In this document: piece by piece, positions 29,452 through 37,962 of the stretch | How the letters are laid out: each line of letters starts with the position of its first letter | Position numbering within the stretch: position 1 is the stretch's first letter | NCBI RefSeq assembly: GCF_014621695.1 | Contig: NZ_CP061281.1 | Location: 7,130,001-7,194,000 of the forward strand | From: Streptomyces xanthii | GTDB taxonomy: Bacteria > Actinomycetota > Actinomycetes > Streptomycetales > Streptomycetaceae | DNA: 64,000 bases | Direction of reading: 5' to 3' | Made by a program: the position numbers and the translations under genes | The notes under the pieces: model-generated | What the model was told of the DNA's origin: nothing | Seen by the model: the letters and a program-made list of their open reading frames with translations, nothing else | Database searches by the model: none

Positions 29452-30360
29452 TCACTTGAGGCCGGTGTGCGCGAACCCCTGGACGAAGTAGCGCTGCCCC
29501 AGGAGGAACAGCAGCACCATCGGCAGCGTCGCGAGCGTCGTGCCGGCCATCAGGAACTGCCACTGCGTGCCGTTCTCCGTCTTGAAGACGGACAGACCGA
29601 CCTGGATGACCCGCAGACTGTCCGTGCGGGTCACCAGCAGCGGCCACAGGAAGTTGTTCCACGACGACTCGAAGGTCAGCAGCGCCACCGTCATCAGGGC
29701 CGGCTTGACCTGCGGCGTCATGATCCGGGCGTAGATCCGGAACTCGCCCAGCCCGTCGAGTCGCGCCGCCTCCTCCAGCTCCACCGGCAGGTCCAGGTAG
29801 AACTGGCGGAACAGGAACACCGCGAACGGCGTCACCGCCCCCGGCACGATCAGCGCCCACCAGGTGTCGAGCCAGCCGCTGCCGCCCTGACCGAACAGGT
29901 CGTTGCCGCCCGCGAGCGGCATGAACCGCACGATCAGGAACTCCGGCAGGACCTTCGTGTACGTGGGGATCATGAGCGCGGCGACGAAGCAGTAGAACAG
30001 GAACTCGCTGCCGCGGAACCGGATCCGGGCCAGCGCGTACCCGGCCATGGACGCGAAGACGACGTTCAGGACGGTGTGGCTGAGGGCGATGACGAAGCTG
30101 TTGCGCGCGTACGTGCCGAACGGTGCGGCGCGGAACGCGTCGGCGTAGTTCCCGAAGTCCCAGTGCGCGGGCAGCAGTCCGGCGTGCTCCGCCGCGATCT
30201 CCTGCGGCGTCTTCAGCGAGGTGACGATCATCCACAGGAACGGCGTCACCATGAGCAGCGACACCACCGCGAGCGTCACGTACAGGCCGATCCGGCCGGG
30301 CCTCACCCGCGTGCGGGCGGCCGCCCGCACGGGCGCGGGCCGGGTCTCAGTCGTGGCCAC
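29452..30360 (-). CDS. carbohydrate ABC transporter permease (MalG/UgpE type)
   Basis: 302 aa, six transmembrane helices. The EAA-loop motif EEAARLDGLGEFRIYARIMTP near residues 198-218 contacts the ATPase. The C-end FVQGFAHTGLK (Q-RYFVQGxxxGAxK type) is standard for CUT1 inner permeases. Overlaps the partner permease by 14 nt. No ATPase gene is in the operon; streptomycetes often use one shared MsiK ATPase. Confidence 0.93.
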   Translation of the reverse strand: MATTETRPAPVRAAARTRVRPGRIGLYVTLAVVSLLMVTPFLWMIVTSLKTPQEIAAEHAGLLPAHWDFGNYADAFRAAPFGTYARNSFVIALSHTVLNVVFASMAGYALARIRFRGSEFLFYCFVAALMIPTYTKVLPEFLIVRFMPLAGGNDLFGQGGSGWLDTWWALIVPGAVTPFAVFLFRQFYLDLPVELEEAARLDGLGEFRIYARIMTPQVKPALMTVALLTFESSWNNFLWPLLVTRTDSLRVIQVGLSVFKTENGTQWQFLMAGTTLATLPMVLLFLLGQRYFVQGFAHTGLK

Positions 30361-31318
30361 GGGTGCCTCCCATGATGCGCCGGTTGACGAGGGTGAATCC
30401 CATGAGGAGCACGAACAGCACCAGCGACTGGGCGCAGGCGTAACCCACGCGGAACTCGCGGAACGCCGACTTGTAGATCTCGTACGTCATCATCGTCGTC
30501 GAGCCGGCCGGGCCGCCGTCGGTGAGGATGTAGATCTGGTCGAAGGACTGGAACGCGCTGATCAGAGAGGTGATGAGGACGAAGAACGTGGCGGGCTTGA
30601 GCAGCGGCAGCGTGAGCGAGAAGAACTGCCGCACCGGTGAGGCGCCGTCCACGGAGGCGGCCTCGTACAGGTCCTTCGGCAGGTTCTGCAGCGCGGCCAG
30701 GTAGATCAGCATCTTCATGCCGATGCCCTGCCAGATGCCGACGAGGATCACCGACGGCATCGCCCACGAGGTGGACGCGAGCCAGGCCGGGCCCTCGATG
30801 CCGAAGAGGGCGAGGAGGGTGTTGAACAGGCCGTTGCGCGGGTTGTAGATCCACAGCCACACCAGCGCGATGGCGACGGTCGCGGTGACCTGCGGCAGGA
30901 AGATCGCGGTGCGGAACACGCCGCGCGCCCGCAGCCCCTTGTCGAGCGCCAGGGCGAGCAGCAGGCCGAGCACCATGCCGAACGGCACCGTGAAGAAGGT
31001 GTAGATCACCGTGTTCAGGATCGACTTGCGGAACACGGCGTCGTCGAGCATGTCCCGGAAGTTGTCCAGGCCCACGAACCGGGGCGCGCTCAGTACGTCG
31101 TACGAGGTGAACGCGAGGAACACGGCGGCGACGACCGGCACGCCGATCCACAGCGCCGCGTGCAGCAGCGCGGGCGCCACCATCAGCAGTCCCGCGCGGC
31201 GCCGCCGGGCGCCGGGGCCGCGGCGGGGCCGGGCGGGCGCGGGGCGCGGCGGGTCGGCCGGCGGGGCGGGCGGCCGGGTCTTGAGTACGGAGACGGCTCC
31301 CACGGTCGGCGCCCTCAC
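30347..31318 (-). CDS. carbohydrate ABC transporter permease (MalF/UgpA type)
   Basis: 323 aa with a Pro/Arg-rich N-tail and six transmembrane helices. The EAA loop is YEAASVDGASPVRQFFSLTLP near residues 215-235. FDQIYILTDGGPAGSTTMMTYEIY is typical of CUT1 permeases. GTG start overlapping the solute-binding protein stop (GTGA). Confidence 0.93.
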   Translation of the reverse strand: MRAPTVGAVSVLKTRPPAPPADPPRPAPARPRRGPGARRRRAGLLMVAPALLHAALWIGVPVVAAVFLAFTSYDVLSAPRFVGLDNFRDMLDDAVFRKSILNTVIYTFFTVPFGMVLGLLLALALDKGLRARGVFRTAIFLPQVTATVAIALVWLWIYNPRNGLFNTLLALFGIEGPAWLASTSWAMPSVILVGIWQGIGMKMLIYLAALQNLPKDLYEAASVDGASPVRQFFSLTLPLLKPATFFVLITSLISAFQSFDQIYILTDGGPAGSTTMMTYEIYKSAFREFRVGYACAQSLVLFVLLMGFTLVNRRIMGGTRGHD

Positions 31319-32586
31319 AGCCGGGAGATGGCCGACTGGGCCAGCTCACCGAGTTCCGCGACGGCCGCGGCCGCCGACTTCCCGCTCACGATCGCCGGTT
31401 CGAGGGTCGGCTTGATCTTCTCGCGGATCTCCATCCAGGCGGGCGTCCCGCCCTCCGCGCAGGCGCTGCCCAGGTTCCGCACGGAGAAGTCGACGAGCTT
31501 GTTGCTCTTCACGTACGGGGACGAGCGCAGGTCCTTGATGCCGGGCACCGTCGCGCGCTGCTCGGCGGCGGCAAGCACGTTGTCCGGGGCGGCGAGGTGG
31601 GCGACGAGGGCCTGTGCGGCGGCCGCGTGCCGCGTGCGCGCCGACTGGCACACGAGGGTGCCGCCGGTGAGCATCGCGGGCCGGCGGCCGCGCAGCACGA
31701 ACGCGCCGATCAGGTCCTTCTCGATGAGCTCGGGGCTCTGCTCCTGGAGCTGCTTCCACAGGCCGCTGCCGGTCATCATCATCGAGGCCTTGCCGAGCTG
31801 GAGGTTGGTCGCGGCTCCGGCGTCGGCCTCGGTCTTCTTCGTGTAGTCGGCCGAGCCGTCCGCCTGGAGGTCCTTGAAGAACTGGAGGGCCTCGACGCCG
31901 CGCGCGCCGGTGAACGTGGGCTTCCTGCCGTCGGCGCTGAACATCGAGCCGCCGTTGGCGAACAGGAAGGTCTCCCAGCACTGGCGCAGATCGATCGAGA
32001 ACGGGTCCATGCCCATCCGGTCGCCCTTGGTCAGCTCCTTCGCCATGGCGCGCAGTTCGGCCAGGGTCGCCGGGGGCTTCTTGATGCCGGCGGCCGCGAA
32101 GTGGTCCTTGCGGTAGGCGACCAGGCGGGTCGCCATCACGGTCGGCAGGGCGTACAGCTTGCCGCCGTACCGGGAGGGCTCCAGCACCCGCTCCTCGTAG
32201 CCGTACTTCGACGCGAGGTCCTCGGGCAGTTCCGCGAGCACCTTCTTGGCGGCGAACGGCGGGATCCAGCCGACGCCCATCATCAGCACGTCGGGCAGCA
32301 GGCCGCCGGCGAGCGCGGTGGTGATCTTCTCGTTGAGCTGGGTGTAGGTCGTGTAGTCGACGTTCACCGTGACGTCCGGGTGCTTCTTGCGGAAGGCGGG
32401 GATGATCTCGCCCTCCAGGAGCTGCTTGCCGTCCGTGCCCTCGTAGATGGGGGTGAGCAGGGATATCTCCCCCTGGGCCGGTCCGTCGGCCTTGCCGCCC
32501 GTGCCGGATCCTGCGGCGCAGCCGGTGAGCGCCGCCGCCGTGCCCGCGCCGAGCGCGGCGAGCAGCGATCGTCTCGTGAGTTCCAT
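31315..32586 (-). CDS. extracellular solute-binding lipoprotein of sugar ABC transporter
   Basis: 423 aa. Tat-like lipoprotein signal TRRSLLAALGAGTAAALTGC; Cys22 would be acylated. The mature domain has the type-1 SBP pattern: ISLLTPIYEGTDGKQLLEGE, FRKKHPDVTVNVDYTTYTQL, PDVLMMGVGWIPPFA. It is the first gene of the lyase operon, so it captures the oligosaccharide released outside. AAGGGG precedes the ATG. LacI-type sites lie upstream. Confidence 0.92.
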   Translation of the reverse strand: MELTRRSLLAALGAGTAAALTGCAAGSGTGGKADGPAQGEISLLTPIYEGTDGKQLLEGEIIPAFRKKHPDVTVNVDYTTYTQLNEKITTALAGGLLPDVLMMGVGWIPPFAAKKVLAELPEDLASKYGYEERVLEPSRYGGKLYALPTVMATRLVAYRKDHFAAAGIKKPPATLAELRAMAKELTKGDRMGMDPFSIDLRQCWETFLFANGGSMFSADGRKPTFTGARGVEALQFFKDLQADGSADYTKKTEADAGAATNLQLGKASMMMTGSGLWKQLQEQSPELIEKDLIGAFVLRGRRPAMLTGGTLVCQSARTRHAAAAQALVAHLAAPDNVLAAAEQRATVPGIKDLRSSPYVKSNKLVDFSVRNLGSACAEGGTPAWMEIREKIKPTLEPAIVSGKSAAAAVAELGELAQSAISRL

Positions 32587-32632
32587 GGGACACCCCTTAA
32601 GAGGCGAGGGAGCGAGATGGTCGAGAACCTTG

Positions 32633-32644
32633 TGTATCGATGCA
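32633..32644. promoter_or_regulatory. LacI-type operator, site 1
   Basis: TGTATCGATGCA, nearly palindromic about ATCGAT, 47 bp before the binding-protein gene. Followed by GTGA as in site 2. Confidence 0.6.
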
Positions 32645-32702
32645 GTGAGGCGAAGGCAGAGGAACGGCCATGAGATGGCGCGGTGAGGGGGTCGACCTTC
32701 GG

Positions 32703-32714
32703 TAAATCGATGCA
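32703..32714. promoter_or_regulatory. LacI-type operator, site 2
   Basis: TAAATCGATGCA followed by GTGATG. It shares ATCGATGCAGTGA with site 1, 70 bp away (about seven helical turns). Confidence 0.6.
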
Positions 32715-32795
32715 GTGATGCTAAGAACGCCGCTCACAAGGCGTCAACCGGCCGTGCACAAGAATCTTTTCGGACGGGGCGGTGATCCTTGTTCG

Positions 32796-32820
32796 GTAAA
32801 TCGGTACACTGATGTTTACA
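32796..32820. promoter_or_regulatory. LacI-type operator, site 3 (near lacI start)
   Basis: GTAAATCGGTACACTGATG then TTTAC: same GTAAATCG start as site 2, with an imperfect inverted repeat GTAAATC / GATgTTTAC. It lies 31 bp before the LacI-type gene and suggests autoregulation. Confidence 0.55.
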
Positions 32821-32850
32821 GTGACGTGACGAGCCGGAGGTGGCACCGCG

Positions 32851-33903
32851 TTGAACGGGGTAACGATCCATCAGGTCGCGCAGGCGGCAGGCGTGTCCGC
32901 GAGCACGGTGTCCAATGTGCTCAACGGGCGGACCGACCGCATGCAGGCGGCGACCCTCGCCCGGGTGGAGCAGGTCATCGAGACGCTCGGCTACCGCCCC
33001 AACCGGGCCGCGCGGATGCTGCGCACGGGCCGCATCCGGGTCATCGGCCTGATCGTCCCGTCCGTCGCCAATCCCTTCTGGGGCGCGCTGGCCCGGGAGT
33101 TGGAGGCCGTCGCACTCGCCGAGGGATACCACGTGCTGCTGTGCAACAGCGAGCGCGACCCGGCCAGGGAGCTGAAGTACGGCGAGGAGCTCCTCGCCGA
33201 CGGGGTCAGCGGCGTCGTCCTGTGCTCCTCGCTGCCGACCCTCGACCACGTCGCGCCGTTGCTCAAGCGCGGCCTGAAGATGGTGGCCTTCGACCGGGCC
33301 GCCCAGTCCGGGGACCCCGCCTCCCTCGCCAGCATCAGCGTCGACAACGCGATGGGCGCCGAACTCGCCACCCGCCACCTCCTCGAACTCGGCCATCGCA
33401 GGCTGGCGTTCGTCTCCGGCTCGGTCAGCAGCGTCAACCGGCGCGAGCGGCTGCGCGGCTTCAGGTCCGCGCTGGAGGAGGGCGGCGTGGACCCCGCGTC
33501 CGCAGTCGTCTGGCCCGGCGCCGCCACCAGCGAGTTCGGCGACAAGGAGTCCGCCGAGCTCGGCCGCTCCGCCGCCCGTGAACTGCTCGCCGCACCCGAA
33601 CCGCCCACCGGCTTCGTCGCCATCAACGACATGTGCGCGATCGGCGTGTGCCGGGGAGCCCGGGACGCGGGCGTGAGCGCGGGGCGCGAGGTGTCGGTGG
33701 TCGGCTTCGACGACATCCTGCTCGCCGAGCTGTTCGAGCCGCCGCTCACCACCGTCCGCCAGCCGCTGCCCGAGATGGCCGCCGAGACCTTCCAGCAGTT
33801 GCGCGCCCGGATCGAGACGTCCAGCGGCGCGGGCAGGTCGCTGCTGATCAGGCCTCGCCTCGTGGTCCGAGAGTCGACGGCGCCGGCCCCGGGCGTGCGC
33901 TGA
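32851..33903 (+). CDS. LacI-family transcriptional repressor of the lyase operon
   Basis: 350 aa. The N-terminal LacI helix-turn-helix is VTIHQVAQAAGVSASTVSNV, followed by the hinge helix NRAARMLRTGR, then a periplasmic-binding-protein-like sugar domain with VDNAMGAELATRHLLELGHRR. TTG start with GGAGG 9 nt upstream. It is divergent from the importer/lyase operon, with three related sites between, so it most likely represses that operon and itself until a sugar product binds. Confidence 0.93.
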   Translation: MNGVTIHQVAQAAGVSASTVSNVLNGRTDRMQAATLARVEQVIETLGYRPNRAARMLRTGRIRVIGLIVPSVANPFWGALARELEAVALAEGYHVLLCNSERDPARELKYGEELLADGVSGVVLCSSLPTLDHVAPLLKRGLKMVAFDRAAQSGDPASLASISVDNAMGAELATRHLLELGHRRLAFVSGSVSSVNRRERLRGFRSALEEGGVDPASAVVWPGAATSEFGDKESAELGRSAARELLAAPEPPTGFVAINDMCAIGVCRGARDAGVSAGREVSVVGFDDILLAELFEPPLTTVRQPLPEMAAETFQQLRARIETSSGAGRSLLIRPRLVVRESTAPAPGVR

Positions 33904-34015
33904 GGGGAGCACCGGCGCACTGGTGTACGGTCGGCTGTCGGACCGCTCGGCCTCCTCGCCCCGGCCGGGCTTCTCTCCCTTCTCGACCTACCGGATTCGA
34001 CACGGGTGGTGCCCC

Positions 34016-34633
34016 ATGACTCCCCGCCGCACGGACGGTGCGCCCACCTTCACGGAGCAGGCCCGGCGCCGGCAGCTCGTCGAGTGCACCATCGACCTGA
34101 TCTCCGAGAAGGGGCTCGCGGCCGCCTCGCTCTCCGCCATCGCCGAACGGGCGGGCCTCTCCAAGGCGGCCGTCCTCTACCACTTCACGTCGAAGGACAA
34201 CCTGACCCAGGCGGCGTTCGCGCACGTCCTCGACGCGTTCACCGCGTACGTCGCCGAGCGCGTCGCCGAGCGGGGCGACGACCCCCGGGCGGCCGTCGTC
34301 GCGTACGTCCACGCGATGATCGGCTACCAGCGCGACCACCGCCGGCACGTCCGCGTCATCACCGAGACGCTGCTCGACGACCACGCCGGCACCCGCTTCC
34401 GCGCCCCCGGGCAGCACGACGTCGGTGGCCGCAGGCAGGGTCTGGCCGAGCTGCTCGAAGCGGGTCAACAGGCGGGCCGGTTCCGGGAGTTCGACGTGAA
34501 GGCCGTGGCCCTGGTGATCGGCGGAGCGATCGACGGCGTGGTCGCGCACTGGCTCGCCGACCCGGACTTCGACCTGACCGCGGCGGCGCGGGAGACGGAG
34601 GCCTTCGTCCTCAGGGCGATCGCGGCGGACTGA
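34016..34633 (+). CDS. TetR-family transcriptional regulator
   Basis: 205 aa. The HTH is LSAIAERAGLSKAAVLYHF near residues 38-56, then SKDNLTQAAF, followed by an all-helical ligand domain. The frame is open to a GTG at 33923, but no ribosome site supports it, so the ATG at 34016 is chosen. It converges with the FAD monooxygenase gene with only 8 bp between stops. The long palindrome at 35940, upstream of that monooxygenase, is its likely target. Confidence 0.88.
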   Translation: MTPRRTDGAPTFTEQARRRQLVECTIDLISEKGLAAASLSAIAERAGLSKAAVLYHFTSKDNLTQAAFAHVLDAFTAYVAERVAERGDDPRAAVVAYVHAMIGYQRDHRRHVRVITETLLDDHAGTRFRAPGQHDVGGRRQGLAELLEAGQQAGRFREFDVKAVALVIGGAIDGVVAHWLADPDFDLTAAARETEAFVLRAIAAD

Positions 34634-34641
34634 GGCGTGCG

Positions 34642-35889
34642 TCAGGACGGTGCGCGTTCCGGGGCCCGGCGGGCGAAGGGCGGGGCGTGTTCCGGGCGGA
34701 TGCCCACGCCGCCCAGATAGCCGGTCAGGGTGCGCAGGGCGGGGACCCGGCGGACCAGGCGCAGAGGGAGCGGGAGGCGGTCCCCGCGCAGCGTGCCCTC
34801 CAGGGCCGGGCGCAGCAGCATCTCGTGCTCGCCCTCCTGCGACTTCTGGGTCACCGCCATCGGGAGCCGGCGCCGCTTCTGCACCCGGGCCAGATCCGCG
34901 CGGGTCAGCCGGTGCTCGCGCAGCGGGGCCGCCAGGAGGCGGGCCGCCGCCACCGCGTCCTGCACCGCCAGGTTGACCCCGACGCCGCCGGTCGGCGACA
35001 TCATGTGCGCCGCGTCGCCGATGCACAGCAGGCCCTCGCGGTGCCAGGTGGTGAGGCGGCCCATCGTCACCTCCAGGAGCTTCACGTCGTCCCAGGAGCG
35101 GATCGCGGCCGTCACCGTACGGTCCCAGCCGAGCAGGTCGCCGAGCCGGTCGCGGAAGCGGTCCAGGCCCGCCGCGCGCAGCTCCGCGTCGGCGCCGCGC
35201 CGGATCAGATAGGACGTCTGGTAGTAGTCGCCGCGGTCCATCGTCGCGGCGACCTGCCCCGCCCCGATGCTGAGGAACACCCGCCCGTCCTTCACGGCGT
35301 CGCGCGGCGCGGGCACCTTCACCTGCCACACGTCCATCGGCACGTCCCGGTACTCGGGCTCGAGCCCCGCAGCCGCCCGCACCCGGGAGTCCCGCCCGTC
35401 GCAGGCGACGACGAGATCCGCGGCCAGCTCGTGCGCGCCGCCGCCCTCGTCCGCGTACCGCACCCCGCACACCCGGCCGTCGGGCGCGGTGCGCAGCCCC
35501 GTCACCTCGGCCCGCATCCGCAGGGTGAACGACGGCTCGGCGCGGGCGGCCGAGGCCAGCAGGTCGAGGAAGTCCCACTGCGGCACCATCGCGATGTACT
35601 TGTGCCGGCCGGGGATGCGCCGCAGGTCTCCGGCGACCACCTCGACGCCGTCGATGTGCATGCGCATCTGCGTCAGCCGGCGCTGCGGCAGCGCCGCGAA
35701 GCGCGGGCCGAGGCCGAGCTCGTCCAGGAGACGGAGCGTCGAGGGGTGCACGGTGTCGCCGCGGAAGTCGCGCAGGAAGTCGCCGTGCTTCTCCAGGACC
35801 GTCACCTCGATCCCGGCCCGCGCGAGGAGCAGCCCCAGCATCATCCCGGCGGGCCCGCCGCCCACCACACAGCACGTCGTCCGTTCCAC
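34642..35889 (-). CDS. FAD-dependent monooxygenase (PHBH fold)
   Basis: 415 aa. Class A flavoprotein monooxygenase: the dinucleotide motif VVGGGPAGMMLGLLLARAG at the N-terminus, the DG motif VACDGRDSRVR near residue 163, and the GD motif CIGDAAHMMSPTGGVGVNLA near 285. These enzymes hydroxylate aromatics or polyketides with NAD(P)H. GTG start with GGGAGGA just upstream. A 36-bp palindrome lies 51-86 bp upstream of the start, so control is by a TetR-type repressor, probably the neighbouring one. The substrate is not readable. Confidence 0.9.
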   Translation of the reverse strand: MERTTCCVVGGGPAGMMLGLLLARAGIEVTVLEKHGDFLRDFRGDTVHPSTLRLLDELGLGPRFAALPQRRLTQMRMHIDGVEVVAGDLRRIPGRHKYIAMVPQWDFLDLLASAARAEPSFTLRMRAEVTGLRTAPDGRVCGVRYADEGGGAHELAADLVVACDGRDSRVRAAAGLEPEYRDVPMDVWQVKVPAPRDAVKDGRVFLSIGAGQVAATMDRGDYYQTSYLIRRGADAELRAAGLDRFRDRLGDLLGWDRTVTAAIRSWDDVKLLEVTMGRLTTWHREGLLCIGDAAHMMSPTGGVGVNLAVQDAVAAARLLAAPLREHRLTRADLARVQKRRRLPMAVTQKSQEGEHEMLLRPALEGTLRGDRLPLPLRLVRRVPALRTLTGYLGGVGIRPEHAPPFARRAPERAPS

Positions 35890-35939
35890 GCGTCCGTCCT
35901 CCCTCGTGCGTCCCGTCCCCCAGGCCGACGCGAGCGAGT

Positions 35940-35975
35940 CTAACCGCTCGGTCAGATGTCTGACCGAGCGGTTAG
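35940..35975. promoter_or_regulatory. 36-bp perfect palindromic operator
   Basis: Two 17-bp arms, CTAACCGCTCGGTCAGA and its exact complement, separated by 2 bp (TG). The length and ACCG/CGGT content are typical of TetR operators. It sits between the serine-hydrolase stop and the monooxygenase start. Confidence 0.8.
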
Positions 35976-35990
35976 GGAAGGTGGTTCCGC

Positions 35991-37784
35991 TCAGTCCCGG
36001 GAGGCCGTCCAGCCGGTCGCTTCGATGCGGGAGGAGTCGGCGGGGCGGGCCTCGTCGAAGGCGACGGTCCGGCCGTCGGTGACCTTGATCCCGTCCACGT
36101 AGGCGCCACGCCCCACGTACAACTGGTCGGTCGCGTACCGCCAGCGGACCCGGGTGGAGGCGGACCGGGCCTCGCCGAGCGGAGCCGTCAGCCGGTGCCA
36201 GGCGCGGCCCGACCAGCCGTCGACGGACCCGGACCCGTGGTCCTGCGGGTCGTCGCGGTCGCGGCGCGTGGTGAAGGGGAGCGGCTTCCAGCTCGCGCCG
36301 CCGTCCGTCGACACCTCCAGGAACAGGAAGTCGGAGGCCGGCTCGGTGTCCCACCACAGGGCGCAGGTGAGTGCGGCGTCCGGCGCGGTCAGCCGCAGGT
36401 CCGGCAGCGTCAGCGTCGCGGAGGTGGCACTCGCCATGCCGGAGAACCAGGCGGTGCGCCCGTGCGCGGGACGTACGGCGACGGCGCGCGCCATGTTGTT
36501 GGCCGCGGCGACCCGGGGTGCGGAGCCGGACCGCCACGAGCGCACCGGGTGGACCGAGTTGCCGAGCACGATGAGGAAGGAGTCGGTCGTCGGGTCGAGC
36601 ACCAGCGAGGTGCCGGTGAACCCGGTGTGTCCCGCCGTGCGCGGAGTCGCCATCGCGCCCATGTACCAGTGCTGGTAGAGCTCGAAGCCCAGTCCGTGGT
36701 CGTCGCCGGGGAACGCGGTGTTGAAGTCGGTGAACAGCAGCTCGACCGAGTCCTCCGAAAGGATCCGCGCCTTGCCGTAGATCCCGCCGTTGAGCAGGGT
36801 CCGCCCGAGGATCGCGAGGTCCCAGGCGGTGGAGAAGACGCCCGCGTGCCCGGCGACGCCGCCGAGCCCGTACGCGTTCTCGTCGTGCACCTCGCCCCAC
36901 ACCAGCCCCCGGTCCAGCCCGGACCAGGGGGCCCGCGCGTCCTCCGTCGCCGCGATCTTCGGCTTCCAGTCGGCGGGCGGGTTGTAGCGGGTGCGGGTCA
37001 TGCCCAGCGGGCCCGTGATCCGCTCGCGCAGCAGCGCGTCCAGCGGGATGCCGGTCAGCTGCTCCAGGACGAGCTGGAGCGAGATCAGGTTCAGGTCCGA
37101 GTACAGGTACGTGGAGCCCGGCGGGTTCTGCAACGCCTCCTTCCAGATCAGCCCGATCTGGCCCTCGCGCGTCGGCTCCTTGTAGAGCGGGATCCAGGAG
37201 CGGAACCCGGAGGTGTGCGTGAGCAGCTGACGTACGGTCACGTCCTGCTTGCCGCCGCCCGCGAAGTCCGGCAGGTAGGAGGCGACCGTCGCCTCCAGCT
37301 CCAGACGGCCGCGCTCGATCTCCTGCACCGCGAGGATCGACGTGAACAGCTTCGAGACGGAGGCCAGGTCGAAGACCGTGTCCTCGGCCATGTCGATCTG
37401 CTGCTCGGGCGGGAACTCGACGCCCGTGTCCGTCTTGTCGTCGTAGTGCGCGTACCGCACCGCCTTGCCGATCGGCTGGTGCAGCGCCACCGTCCCGCCC
37501 CGGCCGGCGAGCAGCACCGCGCCCGCGTACCACGGGTGCTTGGGGGAGGGGCCTAGGAACTTCTCGGCGTCGGCGACCAGTTGGCGCAGATGCCCGGCGA
37601 GCAGGCCCGCGCGCTCCGGTGAGCCGCGGCGCAGGGTGGGGCGCGCGGGGCCGGCCGGGGCCGCCGCGGCGGGGCCCGCGGGGAACGGGGTGAGGGCCAG
37701 CGCGCCGCCCAGTGCCAGGGTCGCGGCGCCCAGCCGGCGCCGGGTGAGACCGGACCGTGTGCCGCCCGCTTCCGTCGATCTCAT
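35991..37784 (-). CDS. exported serine hydrolase (class C beta-lactamase/penicillin-binding fold)
   Basis: 597 aa. Tat-like signal TRRRLGAATLALGGALAL, cleaved near residue 42. The beta-lactamase-related core has the SxxK motif SVSKLF near residue 141, YSDLN (Tyr-x-Asn) near 225, and HTGFTGT as the third box near 385. After about 420 there is an extra C-terminal beta-sandwich region with ATGWTASRD at the end. AGGAGG precedes the ATG. Two GAAA/TTTC dyads lie just upstream, resembling MurR/RpiR operators, which suggests a role in peptidoglycan turnover. D-aminopeptidase or esterase activity is also possible. Confidence 0.85.
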   Translation of the reverse strand: MRSTEAGGTRSGLTRRRLGAATLALGGALALTPFPAGPAAAAPAGPARPTLRRGSPERAGLLAGHLRQLVADAEKFLGPSPKHPWYAGAVLLAGRGGTVALHQPIGKAVRYAHYDDKTDTGVEFPPEQQIDMAEDTVFDLASVSKLFTSILAVQEIERGRLELEATVASYLPDFAGGGKQDVTVRQLLTHTSGFRSWIPLYKEPTREGQIGLIWKEALQNPPGSTYLYSDLNLISLQLVLEQLTGIPLDALLRERITGPLGMTRTRYNPPADWKPKIAATEDARAPWSGLDRGLVWGEVHDENAYGLGGVAGHAGVFSTAWDLAILGRTLLNGGIYGKARILSEDSVELLFTDFNTAFPGDDHGLGFELYQHWYMGAMATPRTAGHTGFTGTSLVLDPTTDSFLIVLGNSVHPVRSWRSGSAPRVAAANNMARAVAVRPAHGRTAWFSGMASATSATLTLPDLRLTAPDAALTCALWWDTEPASDFLFLEVSTDGGASWKPLPFTTRRDRDDPQDHGSGSVDGWSGRAWHRLTAPLGEARSASTRVRWRYATDQLYVGRGAYVDGIKVTDGRTVAFDEARPADSSRIEATGWTASRD

Positions 37785-37796
37785 GCACAGCCTCCT

Positions 37797-37809
37797 GAAA
37801 GTATCTTTC
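37797..37809. promoter_or_regulatory. GAAAG-TAT-CTTTC palindrome
   Basis: Perfect 5-3-5 dyad, 13 bp before the serine hydrolase start, over or just before its ribosome site. Confidence 0.6.
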
Positions 37810-37826
37810 GGGATCTCGCTCGACGG

Positions 37827-37839
37827 ATGAAACTTTCAT
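37827..37839. promoter_or_regulatory. ATGAAA-C-TTTCAT palindrome
   Basis: Perfect 6-1-6 dyad, 30 bp from the first (three helical turns). The shared GAAA/TTTC core suggests one RpiR/MurR-type regulator bound to both. Confidence 0.6.
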
Positions 37840-37903
37840 GTCAGCGGGAGGGTGTGTCAACCGTCCCGGCCGTGCCGTCGGGGACCGTTCCGTGACAGGA
37901 AAA

Positions 37904-37920
37904 TCTGACGGTGCATCAGA
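37904..37920. promoter_or_regulatory. TCTGAC-N5-(A/G)TCAGA palindrome, copy 2
   Basis: TCTGACGGTGCATCAGA; TCTGA and TCAGA arms are perfect, the inner pair C/A is mismatched. It lies 42 bp before the nitronate monooxygenase-like gene, flanked by A-runs as at 49330. Confidence 0.6.
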
Positions 37921-37962
37921 AAAGCTCTTCCGTCCGCCGGTTCGCTGCGGCATCCTGCGCCC

